The notes under the pieces were generated by a model that saw nothing but the letters and a program-made list of their open reading frames with translations, had not been told where the DNA came from and did not search any database. Below, in pieces: positions 17,561 to 24,560 of a DNA stretch of 46,048 bases. Numbering within the stretch: position 1 is the first letter of the stretch; the number at the start of each line of letters is the position of its first letter. The stretch covers positions 1-46,048 of the forward strand of contig PHGD01000034.1 of assembly GCA_011090425.1 (NCBI GenBank), given 5' to 3'. Origin of the DNA: Nitrospira sp. LK70. Its GTDB lineage: Bacteria; Nitrospirota; Nitrospiria; Nitrospirales; Nitrospiraceae. Position numbers and translations under genes: made by a program.

Positions 17561-18820
17561 ATGATCTGGGTGAAAGCAATTGCTACTGTGCTTGTACTGT
17601 GGTCTAGTACAGCATGGGGTGCCACGTTGACGTGGGACGCCAGCAGTGGGCCGAACATTGCGGGATATCGCATCTATAACTGCAGTCAGTTACCATGCTC
17701 GCCATCAGCCAGCACGGCGACGCTGCTCGCTACATTGGGAGCCAACACCAGTTACAATATTGGAACACCAGCCGTCGTTCAATACTATGTGGCTACAGCG
17801 TACAACTCTGCAAACCTCGAATCGAACCCGAGCAACGTCGCCACCTATACCCCAGTCGGGACTTCACCATCCCCTCCACCACCCGGGCCCTCAACATCTC
17901 CATCGGTCACGCTGACCGTTCTCGGATCGCCGACTCAGGGTCAGCCTTGGACCGTGCAGGCTTACCCCGCCAACGTGGCAGGGACCGTTTCAGTGGAATA
18001 CTGGATCAACAACGTCCTTGATCACATAGAGAATGTCGCCCCCTATTGTCCGTTCGACGGCGATGACGACGGCGTACATTGCCTTACGAGATCGAGGCCC
18101 TTCGGGTCCTACACCATTGAGGCACGTGTGCGGAGCAATGGGATCGAAGTCACTCGCCAATCTATTACAGTCCAAGCATCCGCGACTCCGCCGGCAACTT
18201 CTGGCCCCTCGACAACTTCCGCTCCAATGGTCACGCTGACCGTTCTCGGATCGCCGACTCAGGGTCAGCCCTGGACCGTGCAGGCTTACCCCACCAACGT
18301 GGCTGGAACCGTTTCAGTGGAATACTGGGTCAACAACGTCCTTGATCACATTGAGAATTACGCCCCCTATTGCCCGTTCGAGGCCAATGAAAACGGCGTG
18401 CAATGCGTCACGAAACTGAGACCCTTCGGGTCCTACACCATCGAGGCACGTGTGCGAAGCAATGGGATCGAAGTCGCTCGCCAGGCCATTGTAGTCCGAG
18501 CATCCGCAACTCCCCCGGCAACTTCCGCTCCAACGGTGACGCTGACCGTTCTCGGATCGTCGACTTCGGGGCAGCCCTGGACCGTGCAGGCTTACCCCGC
18601 CAACGTGGCTGGGTCTGTTTCAGTGCAATTCTGGATCAACAACACTGTGAATCGCATTGAAGGTTTCGCCCCCTATTGCCCGTTCAACGGTGCTGACGAC
18701 GGCACGCTTTGTCGTACGACAGTGATGCCCTTCGGGTTCTACACCATCGAGGCGCGTGTGGTGAGCAACGGGGCCGAAGTTACTCGCCAGGTCATTGTAG
18801 TCAAAGCAAGTAACCAGTGA
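17561..18820 (+). CDS. Secreted protein with fibronectin-type domain and three Ig-like tandem repeats
   Basis: 419 residues. A Sec signal peptide spans 1-20 (MIWVKAIATVLVLWSSTAWG). Residues 21-97 form a fibronectin III-like domain (LTWDASSGPNIAGYRIY to YYVATAYNSANLESNPSN). A Pro/Ser linker follows (SPSPPPPGPSTSPS). Then come three repeats of about 90 residues, each starting VTLTVLGS.T.GQPWTVQAYP and ending FG.YTIEARV.SNG.EV.RQ, separated by Pro/Thr/Ser linkers. Each repeat has a conserved Cys pair (YCPF, then a Cys about 12 residues on), probably a disulphide. AGAGGA lies 8 bases before the ATG. The architecture suggests a cell-surface or matrix binding protein; no ligand or enzyme motif is visible. 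The gene is intact although its surroundings are degraded. Confidence 0.8.
   Translation: MIWVKAIATVLVLWSSTAWGATLTWDASSGPNIAGYRIYNCSQLPCSPSASTATLLATLGANTSYNIGTPAVVQYYVATAYNSANLESNPSNVATYTPVGTSPSPPPPGPSTSPSVTLTVLGSPTQGQPWTVQAYPANVAGTVSVEYWINNVLDHIENVAPYCPFDGDDDGVHCLTRSRPFGSYTIEARVRSNGIEVTRQSITVQASATPPATSGPSTTSAPMVTLTVLGSPTQGQPWTVQAYPTNVAGTVSVEYWVNNVLDHIENYAPYCPFEANENGVQCVTKLRPFGSYTIEARVRSNGIEVARQAIVVRASATPPATSAPTVTLTVLGSSTSGQPWTVQAYPANVAGSVSVQFWINNTVNRIEGFAPYCPFNGADDGTLCRTTVMPFGFYTIEARVVSNGAEVTRQVIVVKASNQ
17906..18817 (+). repeat. Three tandem domain-length repeats within the secreted protein gene
   Basis: Copies begin at 17906, 18230 and 18536, so the period is 324 then 306 bases. The first two are nearly identical at DNA level and the third is more diverged, which points to a recent duplication of one unit. 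Confidence 0.8.
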
Positions 18821-19309
18821 TCGTGAAAATTGATCTTTCGATCAGAACAAAATAAAAGGAGTACCCATCGTGAAGGCTTCGGTCAGGGAGCACACGATAC
18901 TTCAGGTCCGCAGCGGTTGATCCTGACACGTCGTGCACCGTGGGACGAGCTACGGGCATTGGGGCGAAGCCGGAAAGCGGAGCGGAAAGCCCAATGACAG
19001 CCCATGGCAGCCGCCCGACAGAGCAATTAAGCCGATTCCGCAGTAGACACAATGCAGGCCAAAAACCATTTCCAGAAACACCTTGATAGTCAATGTCTTA
19101 AGTTGCCAATTTTGAATTGCGCCACAGTTGAATTCTGTGAAGATCGGCCTCGATAGTTGTACAAGAATTCATTCGGGTTGATCGAAGTATTTGACCGCAC
19201 CTTGGATTTCAACTGTGGAATCCAGGTTCAATCGGTTTCTAAAACAGACCGGGTGGAATCTGCACGAAAACGCCGAGGGGTTGTAACTAGCCGAAAGAGG
19301 GGGAGAGGG
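18821..19309. other. Intergenic stretch, no supported gene
   Basis: Nearly 490 bases. Apart from copy B of the dispersed repeat (19255-19304) I see no gene, RNA or mobile-element end. One minus-strand open frame (18801-19052) has no family resemblance and no ribosome site. Confidence 0.5.
19255..19304. repeat. Dispersed 50-bp repeat, copy B
   Basis: Matches copy A (16163-16212) at about 44 of 50 positions and in the same orientation. It ends a few bases before the stop of the hsdR tail fragment. Confidence 0.75.
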
Positions 19310-19509
19310 TCACGCCGCCGAAGCCGTTGCCAGGACGGCATCAAGAGCTCGGATCAGTTCATCCAGCTCCGCCGACTTGAACAAGCCTTCCGGTCCTCGT
19401 GGCGTCAGGTCCGTGAAGGGTGATTTGTAGAGTCGAGCCGGTTCCATCACGCCATGTTCAGTGAGGTGGTCCACGATCAGATTGACGAATTCCAGCTGAA
19501 GAAAAGGGA
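19310..19509 (-). pseudogene. hsdR: C-terminal remnant of type I restriction enzyme R subunit (EcoEI-type HsdR)
   Basis: The minus strand reads FVNLIVDHLTEHGVMEPARL, then SPFTDLTPRGPEGLF, LDELIRALDAVLATASAA and stop. That is the characteristic last 65 or so residues of EcoEI-type HsdR, the translocating endonuclease subunit. A full protein is about 800-1000 residues; everything upstream of QLEFVN is missing and replaced by the inverted-repeat-bounded transposase segment. With the hsdM start 0.6 kb away it marks a collapsed type I restriction locus. Confidence 0.75.
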
Positions 19510-19524
19510 ACATTCTACTTTTTC
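19510..19524 (+). repeat. Inverted repeat arm, left end of RAYT segment
   Basis: ACATTCTACTTTTTC, perfectly inverted at 20043-20057. With one mismatch the match extends to 19 bases (GGG preceding). It marks the junction with the hsdR fragment. Confidence 0.75.
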
Positions 19525-20023
19525 CCATGCTTGCTCCTGCTTCCGAGGGTGGCCTAGTGGACGCAGACTTGCTTCAAGTCCCAAGCTGGCTGCGATCCTC
19601 TCTACCCACCCCGCGGAGCCGAAGGGTGTCCCGCGATTCACACTCTGACGAATCTGGGATTCCTCGTTGTCGGTCAAGTGTCTTGCCCAATAGGAAATGC
19701 CTTGAACCGCCCTGCCAGACATGCCCACTCGACTCGTAATAGGGGTGATACCGCCGCACGTGGGCGGTCAGCAGCCATTGCACCCATCGACTCAGCTCGC
19801 CATCTCGATACGGCCCCAGAGCGAGGTGAAAATGGCTCGGCATCAGGCAATACGCCAATACTCGCATCGGCACACGGCCACAAGCCTGCGCCAGCAACTC
19901 AACGCATGCGCGATAATCGCCGTCTCCATGGAACACTTCCGCCCGCGCGTTCCCACGATTGATGACGTAATAGCAGTGTTCCCCGACCGACGCACGGGCA
20001 GTCCGCGGCTTAAGCCCCTCAAC
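19510..20023 (-). pseudogene. REP-associated tyrosine transposase (RAYT), broken copy 2
   Basis: The minus strand reads PRTARASVGEHCYYVINRGN, ARAEVFHGDGDYRACVELLA, VLAYCLMPSHFHLALGPYRD and RWVQWLLTAHVRRYH, ending HVWQG. The HUH motif is intact here (HFH). One base is then missing near 19710, so GRFKAFPIGQD continues in another frame. A third frame carries the C-terminal signature ESQIRQSVNRGTPFGSAGW and ERIAASLGLEASLRPLGHPR. The part between GQD and ESQIRQ (about 50 residues in intact relatives) is deleted. No start codon precedes the first conserved residues. The whole remnant lies between two inverted 15-bp sequences, as expected for a RAYT unit mobilised between REP-like ends. Confidence 0.8.
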
Positions 20024-20042
20024 TCACCGGCTCAGACACTCC

Positions 20043-20057
20043 GAAAAAGTAGAATGT
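20043..20057 (-). repeat. Inverted repeat arm, right end of RAYT segment
   Basis: GAAAAAGTAGAATGT on the plus strand, the exact reverse complement of 19510-19524. It lies 13 bases from the truncated end of the hsdM fragment. Confidence 0.75.
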
Positions 20058-20070
20058 CCCCGATTCTTCT

Positions 20071-20541
20071 CTAGACATCGCCCTTGGTGTCGCGCTCCTC
20101 CATCGGTACGTGGTCGAGCAGGTCCACCACCTTCGCGAGCAGCGCCGGGGTCGGGATGGTGAAACGCGCGTCCTTCATGTGGTGCGCGTAAGTCGAGTCG
20201 CCATTGCCCAGTTGGCGCGCAAGATCGGCGCGGAGGAACAGGAACAGATGCTCACCGACGATGGTGAACATCTCAGCTGGGACGAAGTGTTTGAAGCGCG
20301 ACCAGCGGTAGTCTTCGTACGGGCGGCCCTTGGAATCCTTCCCTGCCGGGAAGATTCGCCGTTCCATCGGCTGCTTGAGTCGATTGGCCTTGTTCTCCTC
20401 CAGCTGGTGCAGGTCATCGAGTCGGCGGATAAAAAGCAGCTACGTGATCTGTTCGATCACCTCCAACGGATTCGAAATGCCGCCGGACCAGAAGGAGCCC
20501 CAAATGCGATCGATCTGATTCTTGATGTCACCGGTGATCAT
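20071..20541 (-). pseudogene. hsdM: N-terminal remnant of type I DNA methyltransferase (HsdM) with nonsense codon
   Basis: From ATG 20541 the minus strand reads [32 protein letters not shown], then TAG, then LLFIRRLDDLHQLEENKANR and onwards to FTIVGEHLFLFLRADLARQ, YAHHMKDARFTIPTPALLAK and DTKGDV, where a second TAG ends it. That is the N-terminal helical bundle of HsdM up to just before the conserved GDxYEYxL segment. Codon 34 (20442-20440) is normally Tyr in ITYLL, so the stop is a point nonsense mutation. The catalytic NPPF domain and all of hsdS are absent. AAGG lies a few bases before the ATG. Confidence 0.8.
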
Positions 20542-20781
20542 GGCTTACCTTGCGAGAGGTTACTCGTTCACCTTCTTCTCCCCCTTGAATGAGAGGACAA
20601 TCAACGAAGAGGGATACCGCCTTTTCATGAGAAAGGCAATGATTCCGACAGGGAGTACTCTACCGGCCCATACGAAGCCTCCTCAGATTTTTGGGGTTGT
20701 TTTTTCTCTATGAGGCGTACAAAATACCGCCGCGTTGCTCATGCTGGTCTAATCATCCACCATCACCAGAGAGGCATAATC

Positions 20782-21198
20782 GTGAGTCTGCGAAATCTTT
20801 TCCGGCTTGTTGTGGCAATGGCTGTGGCCGGTACCGTCGGCCAAGTCTGGGCGTATGACCCGGGTCCTAATCCCAGTAGCGGTGTGGACTCTTGTGTCGA
20901 TGTCATCTTTTCTGCCTTCACTCCTCCTCCCTTCTCCGTCGATAAGAATAATGTGACGGTGGCGCCTAAATCGGAGTTTTCCTTCCTTGCATCCAAGACC
21001 GCTCTTTTTCCAAGTATCACGGTGAAGATCAAGGAGGAAAAAGTCCCGGTCACAGTGACTACGATCAACAACGGGTTCCTGGTCAAAGGGAAGTTGCCCC
21101 CCAGCATCAAAGGCAGCTACATCCGACTCGACATTTTCGCCAAGGGACCCAACGACTGTGACAAGACCGATGGTTGGCTGTTGAAAGTGGGCAACTGA
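20782..21198 (+). CDS. Small secreted protein of unknown function
   Basis: 138 residues from the GTG at 20782, which is preceded by GAGAGG and starts a clean signal peptide (SLRNLFRLVVAMAVAGTVGQ, cleavage near VWA-YDP). Upstream in-frame codons back to 20710 look unlike a secretion signal. The mature part is a single compact beta-rich domain (VTVAPKSEFSFLASKTALFP, then VKIKEEKVPVTVTTINNGFL) with two Cys residues (SCVDV and NDCDK) that could bond. No family is recognised. A strong hairpin follows the stop. Confidence 0.65.
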   Translation: MSLRNLFRLVVAMAVAGTVGQVWAYDPGPNPSSGVDSCVDVIFSAFTPPPFSVDKNNVTVAPKSEFSFLASKTALFPSITVKIKEEKVPVTVTTINNGFLVKGKLPPSIKGSYIRLDIFAKGPNDCDKTDGWLLKVGN

Positions 21199-21216
21199 CT
21201 GTGAGCGAGACGATCC

Positions 21217-21237
21217 GGGCAGGGGACTCCCCTGCCC
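21217..21237. terminator. Perfect 9-bp hairpin between convergent genes
   Basis: GGGCAGGGG, loop ACT, CCCCTGCCC. It lies 19 bases after the secreted-protein stop and 28 bases before the stop of the convergent small frame. There is no U-tract on either side, so it may work with Rho or simply protect the 3' end. Confidence 0.55.
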
Positions 21238-21264
21238 TGGTCGTTGCCCCGGCTCGCGTCATCC

Positions 21265-21411
21265 TCAAGGCTCTTCTTCGATAGACTCAATCGCATCTCG
21301 TAGCGCCGCCACAAAGGCCTCCGGCTGAGCCAGAGCGTTTTCCGTCAATTGAAATTCACTGACGAGCACGCCGTCTTTATCGACCAGCAATAGACGATAG
21401 CCCTCTTTCAC
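21265..21411 (-). CDS. Possible 48-residue small protein
   Basis: Starting from a GTG at 21411 with GGAGGA 5 bases upstream, the minus strand encodes VKEGYRLLLVDKDGVLVSEF, QLTENALAQPEAFVAALRDA and IESIEEEP. The short protein has a plausible strand-turn-strand (RLLLVDKDGVLVSEFQL) followed by one amphipathic helix, and its codon use is gene-like. I do not know a family. It is too short for routine gene calling. It may be complete, or the tail of a lost longer gene. Confidence 0.45.
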   Translation of the reverse strand: MKEGYRLLLVDKDGVLVSEFQLTENALAQPEAFVAALRDAIESIEEEP

Positions 21412-21502
21412 AAGATTCCTCCGTTCCGGCCGGCAGCGACACGAGAGCCTTCCGGTCTCATTCGATTGAGAAGCCGCGCAATCTGGTCAAGATGAGCTCA
21501 GG

Positions 21503-21955
21503 TTAGAACGGAAACCGAATGCCCAGCTGGACTTCGTTTGGGATGAGGTGTTGTCCGAGCAGGTTTCGCACTTCGGCATTCGAGGAGCCGGAAGAAGAAG
21601 AGGAAGCAGATCCCGCAGGATTGAGCGCACGATCAAACTCCGTCGCATACCCACCACCAAACCCTGCCCCGATATAAGGCAAAAGCGTCCGCCCCCCGAC
21701 TGAAATCGGTTTCGACAGAGTCGGAATATTCCGCAGCACGAATTCGTTCTCCTCCGGCACGATTGCGGACGGCATCGGTCTCGCCGTTGCCTTCGTTTGG
21801 GTGGGAGCCGACGAGATCATCCTGTTGGGTATCGCCGGCCCAATCACAGAACCTCCGTCTCTGATTGTACCGGCATAGGAGAGCGGCCCGCACAGACTCA
21901 CGCTCATCGCGAGACAGATTCCCATGGACCATCTGATGATACGAGTCTGATGCAT
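21503..21955 (-). CDS. Exported protein of unknown function, possibly outer-membrane associated
   Basis: 150 residues from the ATG at 21955, which begins a signal peptide (MHQTRIIRWSMGICLAMSVS, cleavage near SYA-GTI). The frame stays open to an ATG at 22090, but the extra 45 residues are soluble and would bury the signal, so the internal start is preferred. The mature protein has a Pro/Thr region, then LLPYIGAGFGGGYATEFD, a Ser stretch (SASSSSSGSS) and a C-terminus ending in Phe (VQLGIRFPF). The aromatic end and Gly-rich strand suggest outer-membrane insertion, but the protein is too short to be a typical porin. It is divergent from sthA. Confidence 0.55.
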   Translation of the reverse strand: MHQTRIIRWSMGICLAMSVSLCGPLSYAGTIRDGGSVIGPAIPNRMISSAPTQTKATARPMPSAIVPEENEFVLRNIPTLSKPISVGGRTLLPYIGAGFGGGYATEFDRALNPAGSASSSSSGSSNAEVRNLLGQHLIPNEVQLGIRFPF

Positions 21956-22167
21956 GAGGCTTTCACGATACCATCTATCCGTCTCCTCTTCAAGCGACTG
22001 CCACGGAGCCACGGCGTCTGTCTGATGGGTTGACCGAGCGGTAGATCGGAGGCTCTCCATCAGATTCGCAGATTCGGCTACAGACTTCATCTATTTTCTT
22101 GGTGGGTGGAGCTCGCCACGATATGGTAGGCGCGACGCACCGGCGAGACAGATCATCGAGATCCTCT

Positions 22168-23571
22168 ATGCAATCCTACGACATGGTGGTGGTCGGCAGT
22201 GGACCGGCCGGCCAAAAAGCGGCGGTCCAAGCGGCGAAACTCTCCAAGCGCGTGGCCATCATCGAGAAGGCATCACAGCTGGGCGGAACGTCCCTCAATA
22301 CCGGGACTCTACCCAGCAAAACCCTGAAGGACACGATCGAGTACATTCACGGATTGGGACGGCGAGGGTTGCACCACCTGGGCGCCGAACTCACTAAGCA
22401 GCTGACGCTCTCGGACCTGATGACACGCAAGGATCAGGTCATCGAGACCGAAGTGGCCGTCATCACCGATCAGCTGCAACGTAACGGCATCGAGATCATC
22501 CAGGGCACAGCCGGCTTTGTCGATCCCCATACCTTGAGCGTGGTGAGATCGGATGGGCAGGTCGATCATGTCCATGCCTCGACCATCGTCCTAGCCACAG
22601 GGTCACGACCACGCCGCCCCGCGGAGATCCCTTTCGACGACCTGATCGTATGCGACTCCGACTCGTTTCTCCGCACGACCAAGAATCCGGCCAGCATCGT
22701 CGTCCTCGGAGGGGGTGTCATCGGCACGGAATATGCGTCGATGTTGGCCGCCTTTGGTATCAGAGTCACCCTCATCGACCGGCGGACTCAGATGTTGCGG
22801 TTCTTGGACCAGGAAATCGCCCAGTCGCTTGACGCTCAGATGCAACACAACGGTGTCACGATGCGGCTCGGGCAGGAACATCTGAGCATCACTGTCAAGG
22901 AAACAGGACGTCCAGCGGTCCAACTCCCAGGCGGCAAAACAGTAACAGCCGATATGGTGCTCCACACGATGGGACGGATCGGCAATACAGAGGCATTGAA
23001 TCTCCCCGCTATCGGCCTTGCCGTCGATCAGCAGGGGCAGATCGCGGTCAACACCCAGTACCAAACCGCCATTCCCCACATCTACGCGACAGGCGATGTC
23101 ATCGGGTTTCCCGCGCTCGCAGCGACAGCAATGGAACAAGGACGTCTCGCCGCCTGTCACGCGTTTCACGTCTCCGAGACGCACGACATCAAGGTGATTC
23201 CGTACGGCATCTACAGCATTCCCGAGGTTTCGATGGTGGGAAAAACCGAAGCGGAGCTCGCCGCCGCCGACGTTCCGCACGCCACCGGGAGGGCCTTTTT
23301 CCGAGAAATGGCGCGTGGCCACATCAGCGGCGACCTCCACGGTCTCTTGAAGGTGATCTTTCACCGTGCGACGCACGCGCTCCTGGGCGTCCATATCATC
23401 GGGCCAGGCGCGACCGAATTGATCCATATCGGCCAATCGGTCCTGACCTACGGAGGAACGGTGGAGTACTTCATCCACAACGTCTTTAATTATCCCACGA
23501 TGGCCGAATGCTATCGCACCGCGGCGCTCGACGGACTGAATCGGCTGTCCCACCGTCCCCAATCAAGATGA
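22168..23571 (+). CDS. sthA: Soluble pyridine nucleotide transhydrogenase (Si-specific)
   Basis: 467-residue FAD flavoprotein that moves hydride between NADPH and NAD+ in the cytoplasm. FAD-binding GxGxxG is at 10-15 (GSGPAG). The NAD(P)-binding Rossmann motif is at about 180 (VVLGGGVIGTEYASMLAAFG), the second FAD motif is YATGDVIG, and the C-terminal dimerisation domain contains GIYSIPEVSMVG and HNVFNYPTMAECYR. In dithiol members of this superfamily positions 42 and 47 are the redox Cys pair; here they are Ser and Thr (GGTSLNTGTLPSK). That excludes lipoamide dehydrogenase or mercuric reductase and fits transhydrogenase. The ATG at 22168 is chosen because the upstream 23 codons are not conserved in type; its ribosome site is poor. 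Confidence 0.85.
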   Translation: MQSYDMVVVGSGPAGQKAAVQAAKLSKRVAIIEKASQLGGTSLNTGTLPSKTLKDTIEYIHGLGRRGLHHLGAELTKQLTLSDLMTRKDQVIETEVAVITDQLQRNGIEIIQGTAGFVDPHTLSVVRSDGQVDHVHASTIVLATGSRPRRPAEIPFDDLIVCDSDSFLRTTKNPASIVVLGGGVIGTEYASMLAAFGIRVTLIDRRTQMLRFLDQEIAQSLDAQMQHNGVTMRLGQEHLSITVKETGRPAVQLPGGKTVTADMVLHTMGRIGNTEALNLPAIGLAVDQQGQIAVNTQYQTAIPHIYATGDVIGFPALAATAMEQGRLAACHAFHVSETHDIKVIPYGIYSIPEVSMVGKTEAELAAADVPHATGRAFFREMARGHISGDLHGLLKVIFHRATHALLGVHIIGPGATELIHIGQSVLTYGGTVEYFIHNVFNYPTMAECYRTAALDGLNRLSHRPQSR

Positions 23572-23641
23572 CTCCGCACAAGACCACCTCACAAGACATA
23601 TCCCTTCACAAGCCAACTTTGTAGCAATGAAGACATGTCTG

Positions 23642-23675
23642 GTTCCTAAATAAATTCAAGTCGTGTTCCTAAATA
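23642..23675 (+). repeat. Direct repeat GTTCCTAAATA, two copies 23 bp apart
   Basis: Copies at 23642-23652 and 23665-23675 lie immediately upstream of the -35 box of the YbaK-gene promoter. The spacing is about two helical turns, as for a dimeric regulator binding one face of DNA. Confidence 0.55.
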
Positions 23676-23679
23676 CATG

Positions 23680-23707
23680 TTGCATAAACTTTCGAACGGA
23701 ATATAAT
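23680..23707 (+). promoter_or_regulatory. Strong predicted sigma-70 promoter for the YbaK-domain gene
   Basis: -35 TTGCAT (23680-23685), 16-base spacer, -10 TATAAT (23702-23707). Transcription from about 23714 gives a leader of roughly 145 bases before the ATG at 23859. Confidence 0.6.
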
Positions 23708-23858
23708 GCACCCTGCACGGCCAGTCGTCATGATCTACGTGGAGTTGTAGTCATGAGCATCATCGCGACTATCGTCCTCTCGTCTCCCTGCAGTCCCCTG
23801 TCTGTATCACCCACCAACGATCTCCGTCTGGAGGTTGTCCGCCACAGGAGGTGCGCCC

Positions 23859-24341
23859 ATGCCCATTCCACGCACGCTTAAGAGTCATCTTGATCGCGAA
23901 CATGTTCATTACGAGATCTTGCCCCATTCACAGACGTTCCAGGCTCTTGCCGTCGCCCAGACACTCCAGCTACGAGAACAAGAGATCGCGAAGGTGGTGA
24001 TCGTGAAAGTGAAGGAGCGATTTGTCACGACGGTGCTGCCTGCAACGGAAAAAGTGGATGTTCAGCGCCTACGAAAGCTCTTCGGAACCCACCGCGTCCG
24101 GCTTGCGACCGAGGAAGAGATCGCGCAGCTCTTTCCGGACTGCGAATTGGGAGCCATGCCCCCGCTCGGCACACTCTATGGGCTTCCCGTGTATGTCGAT
24201 CGAGCGCTCACAAATGACGAGGAAATCGTTTTTGAAGGAGGTACCCACTCGGAGGCGATCCGCATGCGGTACTGGGATTTTGCCGCGCTGGTGTTTCCCG
24301 TCGTGGCCGAATTTCACCGTCCGACCATAGCGACCTGTTGA
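23859..24341 (+). CDS. YbaK/EbsC-domain aminoacyl-tRNA deacylase-like protein
   Basis: 160 residues covering a single YbaK/ProRS-insertion domain, which in characterised members hydrolyses mischarged tRNA. Recognisable segments are PRTLKSHLDREHVHYEILPH at the N-terminus, QEIAKVVIVKVKERFVTTVL with the Lys that positions the tRNA end, RLATEEEIAQLFPDCELGAM (the conserved E.G..PP follows as LGAMPPLG), and VYVDRALTNDEEIVFEGG with GTHSEAIRM. AGGAGG 7 bases upstream fixes the ATG at 23859. Substrate specificity (Cys-, Ala- or Pro-tRNA) cannot be read. It is a single-gene unit. Confidence 0.8.
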   Translation: MPIPRTLKSHLDREHVHYEILPHSQTFQALAVAQTLQLREQEIAKVVIVKVKERFVTTVLPATEKVDVQRLRKLFGTHRVRLATEEEIAQLFPDCELGAMPPLGTLYGLPVYVDRALTNDEEIVFEGGTHSEAIRMRYWDFAALVFPVVAEFHRPTIATC

Positions 24342-24560
24342 CCTCGACAACTCGTTATTCGGTTCTTGATTCAACCGCTTCGCCCGCTCTCAGCGCCGCC
24401 TTTCGTCACATCCAGCCAGAGGATCGGCGCGACCCTGCGGCTCTCACGCGCATCGCCCGTCCTGTCGGTCATCGAGCGAATGTCAGGTTTTCTTCGCTCA
24501 AACCTGCTAGGATGTTCCTGTGCCTGTGGGAAAGTGCCACCCTGTTGTGAAAGGAAATCC

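Noticed and set aside
18818-18845. Short TGATC-TTTC-GATCA hairpin after the secreted repeat protein
   Set aside because: The stem is only five bases and AT-rich with no clear U-tract; too weak to call a terminator.
18801-19052. Minus-strand 83-codon frame after the secreted repeat protein
   Set aside because: Overlaps the end of that gene, has no ribosome site and no recognisable domain.
22603-23562. Minus-strand 319-codon open frame
   Set aside because: Shadow of sthA, whose motifs are all on the plus strand.
23753-23881. 42-codon frame starting MSIIATIVLSSPCSPL
   Set aside because: It overlaps the well-supported YbaK start in another frame and its C-terminal half is Arg/His-rich; it could be a leader peptide but evidence is thin.
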